From: CADEED01 sp035765415
Lineage (GTDB): Bacteria; Pseudomonadota; Gammaproteobacteria; Steroidobacterales; Steroidobacteraceae
Reading direction: 5' to 3'
Assembly: GCA_035765415.1 (NCBI GenBank)
Contig: DASTXR010000097.1
Location: forward strand, 124,001-188,000
Length of the DNA stretch: 64,000 nt
A program made the position numbers and the translations under genes. The notes below the pieces were generated by a model. The model was not told where the DNA came from and searched no databases. It saw nothing but the letters and a program-made list of their open reading frames with translations. Below, piece by piece: positions 25,914 through 34,347 of the stretch. The first letter of the stretch is position 1, and each line of letters starts with the position of its first letter.

Positions 25914-26931
25914 GCTGCTCTGGATCCTTGGAATCGCAGTCGTCCTCGCAGGCGTGGCGGGGGCTATCTACTGGCAGCGCGCCGGCGCGGCCATGAACGC
26001 GCGGGGTCCGCATCTCGAATCCGTACCCCTCATGGTCAAATCCGGAGCCACGGTGCGCGGAGTGCTCGCCGAGCTCGAGACGCGCGGCGCCCTGGCCGAC
26101 CGGCGCGCCGTGGAACTGTACCTGCGCGTTCGTGGCTCGCCGCAGATCAAGACCGGGCATTACGAGATACCGGCGCAGGCGAGTCCGCAGGAAATCCTGC
26201 GCCAGCTGGCCGAGGGCCGGGTGGTGCTCGAAGCGCTCACGATCATCGAGGGCTGGACGTTTGCGGACATGCGTCGCGCGGTGGAGGCGCATGTGCAAGT
26301 CAAGGTGACGCTGCGTGGCAAGGACATCGCGGAGCTCATGAGCGCCATCGGGCATCCGGGCGAACATCCGGAGGGGCGCTTCTATCCCGACACCTATCGT
26401 TTTGCGGCCGGCACCTCCGATCGCGACCTCTATTCGCTGGCCTATCGCAAGATGGCCGAGGCACTCGAGTCCGCGTGGAACGCGCGTGCGGCGGCGCTGC
26501 CACTCAAGAACTCCTATGAAGCCCTCACGCTGGCGTCCATCGTGGAAAAGGAGACGGGCCTCGCCAGCGAGCGGCCGCGCATCGCCGGCGTGTTCACCAC
26601 GCGCCTGCGGCGAAACATGCGGCTGCAGACCGATCCCACGGTCATCTACGGCCTGGGTGCGAGCTACGACGGCAACATCCGCGAGCGCGACCTGCGCACC
26701 GACACGCCGTACAACACTTACACGCGCGGCGGCCTGCCGCCGACACCCATCGCGCTGCCGTCGAGAGAAGCCATCGAAGCCGTGACGCGCCCGCTCGAGA
26801 CCGGCGACATCTTCTTCGTCGCCACCGGAATCGGCGACGGGTCGCATGTTTTTTCGGCTACGCTCGAAGACCATAACGCCGCCGTTGCGCGGTATCTTGC
26901 ACGTTTGAGAGGAGCCAGGGTGCCCAGATGA
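25906..26931 (+). CDS. mltG: endolytic murein transglycosylase
   Basis: MltG (341 residues) is anchored in the inner membrane by an N-terminal helix (LLWILGIAVVLAGVAGAIYW) and cuts nascent glycan strands in the periplasm, setting their length. The catalytic Glu lies in the ASIVEKET motif (near 210-217), followed by the conserved RLRRNMRLQTDPTVIYGLG and the DTPYNTYTRGGLPPTPI block. The LysM-like domain precedes this. The start overlaps pabC and the stop overlaps tmk, so translation is coupled. Confidence 0.97.
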   Translation: MRKLLWILGIAVVLAGVAGAIYWQRAGAAMNARGPHLESVPLMVKSGATVRGVLAELETRGALADRRAVELYLRVRGSPQIKTGHYEIPAQASPQEILRQLAEGRVVLEALTIIEGWTFADMRRAVEAHVQVKVTLRGKDIAELMSAIGHPGEHPEGRFYPDTYRFAAGTSDRDLYSLAYRKMAEALESAWNARAAALPLKNSYEALTLASIVEKETGLASERPRIAGVFTTRLRRNMRLQTDPTVIYGLGASYDGNIRERDLRTDTPYNTYTRGGLPPTPIALPSREAIEAVTRPLETGDIFFVATGIGDGSHVFSATLEDHNAAVARYLARLRGARVPR

Positions 26932-27593
26932 TGCCGGCGAAATTCATTACGCTCGAAGGAATCGAAGGCGCCGGGAAGACCACGGTGGCCGATCGTCTCA
27001 CGCAGGCGCTGCGCGCCCGCGGCATCACCGTGCATGCGACGCGAGAGCCGGGCGGAACCAAGGTCGCCGAGCGCGTGCGCGCGCTGGTGCTCGAGCGCGG
27101 CGACGAGCACATCAGCGCCACGGCGGAGACGCTGCTCATGTTCGGCGCGCGCCAGGTGCACATCGACAATCTCATCCGGCCGTCGCTCACGCGCGGCGAA
27201 TGGGTGCTCTGCGATCGCTTCACGGACGCCACTCACGCCTACCAGGGCGGTGGCCGCGGCGTCGATGACAAGCTCATCGAGAAGATCGCCCAGGCGGTGC
27301 ACGGCGATCTCAATCCGGACCTGACCATCCTGCTCGACGTGCCGGTACGCGTCGGCCTCGAGCGCATGCAGGCGCGACGCGGCGCGGTCGACCGCTTCGA
27401 AATCGAATCGCCGCAGTTCTTCGATCGCGTGCGCAATCGCTACCTCGAGCTGGCGCGCGCCAACCCGGCGCGTTTCCGCATCGTCGATGCCACGGTCAAG
27501 CTCGACGAAGTCTGCGACGCCGCGCTCGCCGCCCTCGAAAGCTGCTTCGGCCTCGCTCCCGCACCCGCGCGTGCGCGCGCGCCTGCGCCTTGA
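26928..27593 (+). CDS. tmk: thymidylate kinase
   Basis: Tmk (221 residues) phosphorylates dTMP to dTDP. The P-loop is LEGIEGAGKTT (9-19), the DR-x motif appears as CDRFTDATHAYQGGGRG, and the TREPGGT segment typical of bacterial enzymes is present. The C-terminal end is extended by a low-complexity Ala/Pro/Arg stretch (APAPARARAPAP). The start ATG overlaps the mltG stop, and the stop overlaps the TTG of holB. Confidence 0.97.
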   Translation: MMPAKFITLEGIEGAGKTTVADRLTQALRARGITVHATREPGGTKVAERVRALVLERGDEHISATAETLLMFGARQVHIDNLIRPSLTRGEWVLCDRFTDATHAYQGGGRGVDDKLIEKIAQAVHGDLNPDLTILLDVPVRVGLERMQARRGAVDRFEIESPQFFDRVRNRYLELARANPARFRIVDATVKLDEVCDAALAALESCFGLAPAPARARAPAP

Positions 27594-28540
27594 ACAAGCT
27601 TCCCCGGCCATCCTGGTTCGACGCGCCCTGCGGCGAAGTGAATGCCGCGGTTGCCGCCGGCCGGCTCGCGCATGGCCTGCTGATTCACGAAGACCCGGGC
27701 ACGGGCGGACTTCCGCTCGCGCGCTGGATCGCCCAGCGCGTGAATTGCCGTGAACCCGCGCGCGCGCCTTGCGGCGAGTGCCAGGACTGCCGCTGGATCG
27801 AAGCCGATCAGCATCCGGACGTCACGCGCCTGTCGCCCGAAGAGGATTCCACGCAAATACTCATTCAACAGGTGCGCGACCTTGCCGCGGACCTCGCGCT
27901 TACCTCGCACGGCAGCGGCTACAAGGTCGCGATCATCGCGCCCGCCGAAGCGATGAACCATTTCGCCGCGAATGCATTGCTCAAGACACTCGAGGAGCCG
28001 CCGAAGCGCACGGTGGTGCTGCTCGTGACCAGCCAGCCTTCGCGGCTGTTGCCCACGCTGCGCAGCCGATGTTCGAAACTGCGCCTTCCCGGGCCCACGC
28101 GCGAAATTTCGGCCCGTTATCTGGAATCCGCGCGTGGGGCAGGGCCGTGGGCCGAGGCGCTGGCGGCAACCGGTGCGGGGCCATTCGCGCTGCTCGATGC
28201 GGATCCATCGGCGCTCGCGCAGTTGCGCAGAGACACCCTGACCACTCTTCACGACATCGATAGCGGCAATGTTCAGCCGCCCGCGGTCGCGGAGCGTTGG
28301 GCGAAGAAAGACGACCTCGCGATACGCCTCTCGTGCCTTGAGAGCTGGGTCACAGATCGCATCCTGGAAACCGCGTCAATCCGCGACGTAACTCACTTGT
28401 CAGGGGCGGCATTGCCACCCAAGATATGTCGCCTATTCGAGTTTTCGGACGCCATTCGCGACATGCGCAAGTTAGCCCACACCCCGATCAACAAAACCAT
28501 GGCGGTCGAAGCACTGCTTTGGCGCTGGGCACGTCAATGA
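27590..28540 (+). CDS. holB: DNA polymerase III delta-prime subunit
   Basis: HolB (316 residues) is a structural subunit of the clamp loader. It has the zinc-binding Cys cluster CREPARAPCGECQDC near residues 48-63 and the conserved NHFAANALLKTLEEPP region including the SRC motif (LRSRCSKLRLP). The P-loop is degenerate (DPGTGGLPLA), as expected for delta-prime, which does not hydrolyse ATP. The start is a TTG overlapping the tmk stop (TTGA), supporting coupled translation. Confidence 0.95.
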   Translation: MNKLPRPSWFDAPCGEVNAAVAAGRLAHGLLIHEDPGTGGLPLARWIAQRVNCREPARAPCGECQDCRWIEADQHPDVTRLSPEEDSTQILIQQVRDLAADLALTSHGSGYKVAIIAPAEAMNHFAANALLKTLEEPPKRTVVLLVTSQPSRLLPTLRSRCSKLRLPGPTREISARYLESARGAGPWAEALAATGAGPFALLDADPSALAQLRRDTLTTLHDIDSGNVQPPAVAERWAKKDDLAIRLSCLESWVTDRILETASIRDVTHLSGAALPPKICRLFEFSDAIRDMRKLAHTPINKTMAVEALLWRWARQ

Positions 28541-28552
28541 CCGGGCCCGTTC

Positions 28553-28918
28553 ATGAATGAGAGAACCGGCCGCACCGGCGCGAACAAACCCGGACTGCTG
28601 ACGCTCACCATCAAGGACAAGAGCGCGCTGTACCTCGCGTACATGCCGTTCGTGAAGAACGGCGGGCTGTTCATCCCCACCAACAGCAATTACCGCCTCG
28701 GTGACGAGGTGTTCATGCTGTTGAACCTCATGGGCGAGGACGAGAAGTTGCCCGTGGCAGGTCGAGTCATCTGGCTGACGCCGAAAGGCGCGCAGGGCAA
28801 ACGCACCGCCGGCATCGGCGTGCAGTTTTCCGACCAGGATCGCGGGCAGACGCAGAAGAAGATCGAAACCTATCTGGCCGGCGCACTGGCCGGCGACAAA
28901 GCCACGCACACGATGTAA
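28553..28918 (+). CDS. pilZ: PilZ protein, type IV pilus assembly
   Basis: A 121-residue PilZ-domain protein very close to the Pseudomonas PilZ prototype: LTLTIKDKSALYLAYMPF, VKNGGLFIPTNSNYRLGDE, VAGRVIWLTPKGAQGKR and GIGVQFSDQD. Like that prototype it lacks the RxxxR and (D/N)xSxxG residues that bind cyclic di-GMP, so it probably acts through protein contacts in type IV pilus biogenesis. It follows holB by 12 bases, the conserved neighbourhood in gammaproteobacteria. The 169 bases downstream contain a T-run at 28997-29003 but no convincing terminator stem. Confidence 0.95.
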   Translation: MNERTGRTGANKPGLLTLTIKDKSALYLAYMPFVKNGGLFIPTNSNYRLGDEVFMLLNLMGEDEKLPVAGRVIWLTPKGAQGKRTAGIGVQFSDQDRGQTQKKIETYLAGALAGDKATHTM

Positions 28919-29087
28919 TTCAAGCCCCTTTCGCGCCGCTTGTTCTAACTATGAAAAGTGTGCCGTTTTCCGTTTTCTTAGGGGCTCCCCGCCGGTAATT
29001 TTTTTCGTGACAGCGTTCGCAGTCGCGCCCTTGTTTCTGATGAGTGCGTGACCGCGACCGGCGGTGGGTCATGCGACGATCAGCGAC

Positions 29088-29900
29088 ATGCGTTTCTGGT
29101 TGTCCATCCTTTTCCTCGCGAGTTTTCCGCTGCTCGCCGCCGCCGCGAATCCCTGCGCGCTGCCGTCGCGCGCGCCCGGCACTCCTATCGACGCGCCGCA
29201 TGCCGCGTTCGAAGCCTACGTGGTCGAAGTGCATGCGCCGCAGGATTCGCAGTCGGTTTTCGGGTTGCAGCGCACCCAGCGCGCGCTGGTGGAAGTCAGC
29301 CGTTCCTTTCACGGTCCGTACAGCCCTGGCCAGCAGGTCGAGACACTGACGACGGTGGGCGCATTCGTGTGCGGCAGAACCGTGGAATCGGGGGGTCGCG
29401 TGATCGTCGCGTCGGAGTCGGGCGGTCCTTTCGAGATCATCAAGGTGTTGCCGAAGGCACAGGTGACTCCCGACGAACCATTCGCCGCGCTGGCGTTCGC
29501 CGCGGGTGAACCTCGCCGCAGCGTGCGTCGCTCCCTGAAAAACGCGCAGCTGCGCGGAGATATCGACGCGCGTCTCGCTTCGCAACTGCACGCGCGCGCG
29601 CGCACCGGCCGGCGCGAGCATTGCGAAATCACCGGCAACGGCAACTATGCGCAGGTGAGCTGGGGCAAGGCTTTCGGTGGCAACGACGCCCGGCACAAGG
29701 TCATCTTCGAGCGCGCTCACGGCGGCTGGGTCGAGATCCTTCGTTACAAGGCGCCCGAGCCGACGCCGGCGCGCAACCGCACCCGGCGTTCAAAACGTAC
29801 CTTGTGGGCTGGAAAAGGGGACAGTCCCCATTTCCTGGAAATGGGGACTGTCCCCTTTTCTAGCTGCCCGGCCGACGCATGGGCAGCGACGACGTCGTGA
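29088..29900 (+). CDS. secreted protein of unknown function with an NTR-like domain
   Basis: A 270-residue protein with a signal peptide (MRFWLSILFLASFPLLAAAA) followed by NPCALPS. Residues 20 to about 115 resemble netrin/TIMP-like (NTR) modules: an early Cys, a strand of the form AFEAYVVEV, RALVEVSRSFHGPYSPG, then VGAFVCG and a GRVIVAS strand. This is a weak pattern match and the function is unknown. The last 35 residues are read through a long palindrome (29812-29860) and so are probably not native. An in-frame ATG at 29064 exists, but the signal peptide supports 29088. Confidence 0.6.
   Translation: MRFWLSILFLASFPLLAAAANPCALPSRAPGTPIDAPHAAFEAYVVEVHAPQDSQSVFGLQRTQRALVEVSRSFHGPYSPGQQVETLTTVGAFVCGRTVESGGRVIVASESGGPFEIIKVLPKAQVTPDEPFAALAFAAGEPRRSVRRSLKNAQLRGDIDARLASQLHARARTGRREHCEITGNGNYAQVSWGKAFGGNDARHKVIFERAHGGWVEILRYKAPEPTPARNRTRRSKRTLWAGKGDSPHFLEMGTVPFSSCPADAWAATTS
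29812..29860. repeat. nested palindrome (REP-like element)
   Basis: A perfect inverted repeat with 24-base arms (29812-29835 and 29837-29860) around a single central T. Each arm itself contains a smaller palindrome of the form GGGGAC-A-GTCCCC, so the unit is a hairpin of hairpins. It overlaps the 3' end of the secreted-protein gene, and its last base is the first of the stop triplet of the convergent cNMP/rhodanese gene. GGGGACAGTCCCC-type palindromes recur in many proteobacterial genomes and are often linked to REP-associated transposases; that link is knowledge of other genomes. It could serve as a bidirectional terminator. Confidence 0.85.
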
Positions 29901-30936
29901 TGCCGCCCTTCAACACATAGGCGTCGAATCCGCGCTCCGAGAGAATGAACGCCGCGGCTGAACTGCGCCGCCCGGTGTCGCACACCACGACATAGGGCAT
30001 CTTGCGATCGAGCGCGTTCAGCTTCAGCCGCACGAAATACAGCGGAATGTTGATGGACCCTTCGATGGCCAGGTTCTGGTATTCCGACGGCAGCCGCACG
30101 TCGAGCCACTGGCCGCGGTTCTGGATGATCTTGAGCGCCTGTTGTTCGTCGACCCAGCGCAGCAGCGGCTCGTGCATCAGGTCGCGGAAATCCTGCTTGT
30201 TGAGGCGCATGAGCACCCCTTCGGTCAGCATGGAAACCGTGGCGTTGCGCTTCGCTTCGGCGATCAGCGCTTCCTCACCGAAAGTTTCGCCGACTCCGAG
30301 CTCGGCGAGCTTGATGCCTTTCTGGTTGAGCGGCGACTCGCGCGTCACGAGGCAGCGACCCTGCACGATGGCGTAGAAGTAGTCGCCTTCTTCGCCCTGC
30401 TTGATGACCACTTCGCCGGCGCGATAGGGCGTGCGGTTCATGCGCATGAAGATGGCCTGAAGGTTGGCCGGCGGAATGCGGTGGAACGCCTTGGTCTGCA
30501 ACAGCGTGGTCATCCAGTCGCTGTCTTCGTTGCCGCCGCCGAACTGCGCCTGCAGCTCGCCCACTTCGTAATTGCCGGTCTGATCCCAGGTGATCATGAC
30601 GTCGAGCAGATCGGCGTCGATGGCGAGGTAATCCACGTCTTCGACGGCGCGCGCCGTCACCTTGCGCGGCACGCTCTGGTTGAGAGGCGCGCGCGCGTCG
30701 GCGGTGCCGCCTTCGATCATGGCGGTGGTGCGGCCCTGTTCAGAGACCTCGACCAGGCCCTTGATGACCCAGATGGTGCGCTTGTCCGCGTCGCCTTCCT
30801 TGAACAGCAGGCGGCCTGCAGTCATCTGCCTGACGGTGACCTTCTTCGCGAGCGCGTGCAGATTCTCCCGCTTCATCCCTTCGAGCGGGGTCAATGTCCG
30901 CAGTAGTTCTACACTGACTTCGCGAGGTTCCGACAT
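29860..30936 (-). CDS. two cyclic-nucleotide-binding domains fused to a rhodanese domain
   Basis: A 358-residue cytoplasmic protein. An N-terminal cNMP-like fold (about 15-130) opens with LTPLEGMKRENLHALAKKV. A second, better-preserved cNMP domain (about 140-255) has GEVVIKQGEEGDYFYAIVQGRC and GVGETFGEEALI followed by KRNATVSM. The C-terminal third is rhodanese-like: WLDVRLPSEYQNLAIEGSINIP and a VVVCDTGRRSSAAAFIL loop whose Cys is the catalytic position. It lacks a helix-turn-helix domain. It may couple a nucleotide or redox signal to sulfur transfer, but the ligand is unknown. It is convergent with the secreted-protein gene. Confidence 0.85.
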   Translation of the reverse strand: MSEPREVSVELLRTLTPLEGMKRENLHALAKKVTVRQMTAGRLLFKEGDADKRTIWVIKGLVEVSEQGRTTAMIEGGTADARAPLNQSVPRKVTARAVEDVDYLAIDADLLDVMITWDQTGNYEVGELQAQFGGGNEDSDWMTTLLQTKAFHRIPPANLQAIFMRMNRTPYRAGEVVIKQGEEGDYFYAIVQGRCLVTRESPLNQKGIKLAELGVGETFGEEALIAEAKRNATVSMLTEGVLMRLNKQDFRDLMHEPLLRWVDEQQALKIIQNRGQWLDVRLPSEYQNLAIEGSINIPLYFVRLKLNALDRKMPYVVVCDTGRRSSAAAFILSERGFDAYVLKGGITTSSLPMRRPGS

Positions 30937-30966
30937 GCGGAAATGCTAGCACGCCAGAGAGGCGGC

Positions 30967-33012
30967 CTAAGGGACGGTGCGCAAGGAACTCCAGCCCTCG
31001 TCAGCCGTGAAGCGCGAACCGTACGTCTTGGTGAGCTCAGCGAGTCGTGACACGACGTCGTCGATGCCGCGTTTGCGCGCGTAAGTGAGCGGACCGCCGC
31101 GGAACGGCGCGAAACCCGAGCCGAAAATCACGCCGGCATCGATGAGATCCGCGTCCGCGACGATTCCCTCGCGCAATACGGCTGCACATTCATTGGCGAG
31201 CGCGAGCACCAGGCGGTCTTCGAGATCGGCGGGCGGTTCGGCGTGCGGCCCCTTCGACTTGACGGCCTTGCCATCGCGCCAGACGTAGAAGCCTTCGCCG
31301 GTCTTGCGCCCGAGTTTCTTCGCGGCGATCAGTGCCTCGATGCGCGAAGTATCCGGTTGCTGCTTGTTCAACGCCTTCGCCACGATTTCGCCGACGTGTT
31401 TGCAGACATCGAGGCCGACGACGTCGGCCAGTTCGACCGGGCCCATCGGCATGCCGTAGCGAAGCGCGGCTTCGTCGATGACCTCGATGGGAATGCCATC
31501 CTGCAAGGCGAACATCGCTTCGTACAGGTAAGGCACCAGCACGCGATTTACGAGAAACCCGGGTGAGCTCTTGCAGGGCAGCGGCAGCTTGTCGATCTTG
31601 CGCGTGAACGCGATGGCCTTCTGGATGGACTCTTCGCTGCTGTTCTCGCCGCACACGATTTCCACCAGCGGCATCTGCGCCACCGGATTGAAGAAGTGCA
31701 GGCCGACGAGCCGCGACGGATCCGGCAGGCGGTCGTCGAGTTGCTCGAGCATGATCGAAGAAGTATTCGACGCGAGAATGGCGCTCGCCTTCATGCGCGG
31801 CTCGAGGCGCGCGAACAGTTCGTGCTTCGCATCGGCATTCTCGAAAATCGCTTCGATGACCACGTCCGCACCCGGCACACCCTCGCCGGAGACGTCCGCG
31901 GTCAACCGGGTCATGAGCACGGACGCCTTGTCCTTGTCCCTGAGCCGCTTTTCGAAACTTTCGCGCGCGCGTTGCAACGCCGGATCGATGAACTTGCGTT
32001 CGCGATCCTGGAGCGTCACGTTCAGCCCGCGCTGTGCGCACCACGCGGCGATATCGCCGCCCATCACGCCCGCTCCCACGACGTGGACGCGCGCCAGCGG
32101 CACCTTCGTCTTGCCGCCGAGATTCTTGAGCCGGTCCTGGAGCAGGAAAACCCGTACGAGATTGCGAGACGTGTCGCTGAGCATGAGCCGCGCGATGGAA
32201 CGCGCCTCGGCTTCGTATGCGGCCGCGCCACGGGCTGCGTGCGTGGTCCAGAGGTCGATGATGGCGTAGGGGGCAGGGTAGTGCTCGGGGCGGGCCTTGG
32301 CGCGCACCTGGGCGGTGAGCTGCTTCTTTACCAGGCTTCGCACCAATGGCCACGACAGCAGGCGATCGAGCAGGCGCGGCCCGCGCTGTGCCGGTTGCCG
32401 GTGGATCAGCTCGCGCGCGGCAGCCTCGGCATCCGCCGGGTACACCAACCGGTCGAGGAAGCCGGCACTCTTCGCCTTGTCGGCACGCAGGGCTTTACCC
32501 GTCAGCATCATTTCCATGGCCGTGCGGACACCCGCGCGCCGCACCGCGCGCACGGTGCCGCCGAAGCCCGGGTGAATGCCGAGCATCACCTCGGGCAGGC
32601 CAATGGAGAAACTGTCGCTGCGGACACCGACGCGATAGCGACATGCCAGTGCGAGCTCGAGGCCGCCGCCGAGCGCGAAGCCGTGAATGATGGCCACGGT
32701 CGGGCAGGGCAGCGACTCGAGGTGGTCGAGGATGCCTTGCGCCGCGCGTACCAGCTCGAAGGCCTGCTCCGGACTCGTGAGTTGCGTGAACTCGCGGACG
32801 TCGGCGCCGGCGATGAACCCGGATTTTTTCGCGGAGCGGATCACGACGCCGCGCGGCGGCGCGGCATCGAAGCTTTTCAGATGGACGTCGAGTTCGGCGA
32901 GCGTGTCGCGCGACAGCACGTTGGTGGAACTGCCCGGCTTGTCGAAGCTGAGCCAGGCAATTCCATCGGCATCGCGCTCGAGCGCCCAGGCGCCGGTGGC
33001 GGAAGTTGTCAT
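30967..33012 (-). CDS. fatty-acid beta-oxidation multifunctional enzyme (enoyl-CoA hydratase / 3-hydroxyacyl-CoA dehydrogenase, FadJ-like)
   Basis: A 681-residue two-domain enzyme. The N-terminal crotonase domain (1 to about 190) has the oxyanion-hole region SGFIAGADVREF and the Glu-bearing FALGGGLELALACRYRVG and LPEVMLGIHPGFGGT. The C-terminal dehydrogenase has the NAD motif VVGAGVMGGDIAAW and GLHFFNPVAQMPLVEIV, where the His-Phe-Phe segment carries the catalytic His. It hydrates enoyl-CoA and oxidises the product to 3-ketoacyl-CoA. The ATG at 33012 is preferred over an ATG-less upstream extension. A second, paralogous enzyme lies at 46964-49075. Confidence 0.93.
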   Translation of the reverse strand: MTTSATGAWALERDADGIAWLSFDKPGSSTNVLSRDTLAELDVHLKSFDAAPPRGVVIRSAKKSGFIAGADVREFTQLTSPEQAFELVRAAQGILDHLESLPCPTVAIIHGFALGGGLELALACRYRVGVRSDSFSIGLPEVMLGIHPGFGGTVRAVRRAGVRTAMEMMLTGKALRADKAKSAGFLDRLVYPADAEAAARELIHRQPAQRGPRLLDRLLSWPLVRSLVKKQLTAQVRAKARPEHYPAPYAIIDLWTTHAARGAAAYEAEARSIARLMLSDTSRNLVRVFLLQDRLKNLGGKTKVPLARVHVVGAGVMGGDIAAWCAQRGLNVTLQDRERKFIDPALQRARESFEKRLRDKDKASVLMTRLTADVSGEGVPGADVVIEAIFENADAKHELFARLEPRMKASAILASNTSSIMLEQLDDRLPDPSRLVGLHFFNPVAQMPLVEIVCGENSSEESIQKAIAFTRKIDKLPLPCKSSPGFLVNRVLVPYLYEAMFALQDGIPIEVIDEAALRYGMPMGPVELADVVGLDVCKHVGEIVAKALNKQQPDTSRIEALIAAKKLGRKTGEGFYVWRDGKAVKSKGPHAEPPADLEDRLVLALANECAAVLREGIVADADLIDAGVIFGSGFAPFRGGPLTYARKRGIDDVVSRLAELTKTYGSRFTADEGWSSLRTVP

Positions 33013-33022
33013 GAATGTATTT

Positions 33023-33787
33023 TCAGGCGACGGCGGGTTGCGATGCGACTGCGCCGCGCACATTGAAGTCGCAGAGCACGGGGCGGTGATCCGACCAGCG
33101 CACGTCCGGAACCTCGAAGTGCGTGATCTCGATTTCCTTGCTCACCAGCACGAAATCGAGCTCGATGCGCGGGATGCGTGCCGGGAACGACGGCACGTTC
33201 AGCTCGTTGGCGCTGCGCAGGCCGGCGGCGCGCATGAACAGGTAGATCTCGTGCGTGCCCCAGAAGGTATTGAAGTCGCCGGTGACGATCACCGGCTTGT
33301 GCGACTTGATGATGAGATCGTGCAGGTAACGAAGCTGGTACTGGCGCTGGCGATATTTCAGCGCGAGGTGCACGAGGAAAATGCAGACGTCGTCCAGCTC
33401 GAGCTCGATGATGAGCCGCTTGATGCCGGTGTCGAAATAGTGGAAGCGTTCGCCCTCGACGCGCGGCGCGGCCAGGAACGCGTTTCCCTGCTTGCGCACG
33501 ATGGGCATGAGGTTGTTGATAGAGCTCTTGCCGTACTTGCACTCGTACGTGGTGTAGTGGCCCAGCGCGTCGGCGATGTGTTCTGCCTGGTTGACCATTC
33601 CGCTGCGCACGGAACCTATGTCGACTTCGATGAGGCCGACGATGTCGGGGTCCTGCGCCTTGACGAAGCCCGTGATGCCATCGAGCACCTTGCGGCTGGA
33701 ACGCAGGTAGCCGGCTCCCGGGAACGGCAAATGGAAGGCTGGTCCAATGCCCGTGGCGTAGCGAATGTTGTAGACGAGGAGGCGCAA
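33023..33787 (-). CDS. endonuclease/exonuclease/phosphatase-family protein
   Basis: A 254-residue member of the EEP superfamily. It has the first-strand Asn (RLLVYNIRYATG), the DPDIVGLIEVD metal-binding Glu, the VTGDFNTFWG Asp/Asn pair, and the terminal SDHRPVL His. The fold covers DNases, sphingomyelinases and inositol phosphatases, and the substrate cannot be told. There is no signal peptide, so it is cytoplasmic. The start is a TTG at 33787. The gene is 10 bases upstream of the FadJ-like gene and divergent from the TIR-like gene. Confidence 0.85.
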   Translation of the reverse strand: MRLLVYNIRYATGIGPAFHLPFPGAGYLRSSRKVLDGITGFVKAQDPDIVGLIEVDIGSVRSGMVNQAEHIADALGHYTTYECKYGKSSINNLMPIVRKQGNAFLAAPRVEGERFHYFDTGIKRLIIELELDDVCIFLVHLALKYRQRQYQLRYLHDLIIKSHKPVIVTGDFNTFWGTHEIYLFMRAAGLRSANELNVPSFPARIPRIELDFVLVSKEIEITHFEVPDVRWSDHRPVLCDFNVRGAVASQPAVA

Positions 33788-33883
33788 GCGGATCGGATGC
33801 TATCGTTGCGCCGCACAAAAGGGGAGTGGGGCGCAACTCAGGCGTCTAAACTACACTCAAGCCAGGCGTTTGGATCGGTCGAC

Positions 33884-34339
33884 ATGTCACAAAACAATCC
33901 AATTCGATTGTTCGTCACCCATGCGTGGGACACATCCGACGAATATCTGCGGATCTTCGAATACCTGGAGAGCGCCCGGAACTTCTTCTACAAGAACCTT
34001 TCCGGGCCGGACAAGGCGCCCCCGGGCGGCGGCAAAGAGGCCGATCGCGAGGAATTGCGCCGCCAGATCGCGCAGGCCGAATGCGTAATCGCATTGCCGG
34101 GCATGTACCGCCAGCAGAGCGAGCTCATGCTGTTCGAGCTGACGTTCGCCAAGGCCTCAGACAAACCCGTAATTCTGATGCGGCCTTTCGGGGCGAACGC
34201 CATCCTTTCGAAGGAAATCACGTCGCTGTCGGATCAGATCGTCGACTGGGACGGCAGGGCGCTCGTGGACGCCATCAAGGCGCAGGCCCGCCACGAAGAA
34301 TCGAATCGCTGGGACACCATCGAGTTCAAGCTCGACTAA
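33884..34339 (+). CDS. stand-alone TIR-like domain protein (MTH538/ThsB-like)
   Basis: A 151-residue protein that is essentially a single TIR-like domain. It opens with the beta-A motif RLFVTHAWDTSDEYLRIFEYLE, continues with the conserved ADREELRRQIAQAECVIALPGMY, and has the helix SELMLFELTFAKASDKPVI, whose Glu is a candidate NAD-hydrolysing residue. This family includes ThsB, the sensor of Thoeris anti-phage systems, which makes a cyclic ADP-ribose-type signal. No ThsA-like partner (SIR2-SLOG or transmembrane-macro) is next to it. It may be an orphan TIR or work with a distant effector. Confidence 0.82.
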   Translation: MSQNNPIRLFVTHAWDTSDEYLRIFEYLESARNFFYKNLSGPDKAPPGGGKEADREELRRQIAQAECVIALPGMYRQQSELMLFELTFAKASDKPVILMRPFGANAILSKEITSLSDQIVDWDGRALVDAIKAQARHEESNRWDTIEFKLD

Positions 34340-34347
34340 CTAGCGGG

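Noticed and set aside
28985..29010. Rho-independent terminator after pilZ
   Set aside because: There is a T-run at 28997-29003, but the only stem in front is four pairs with a two-base loop and is not adjacent to the T-run.
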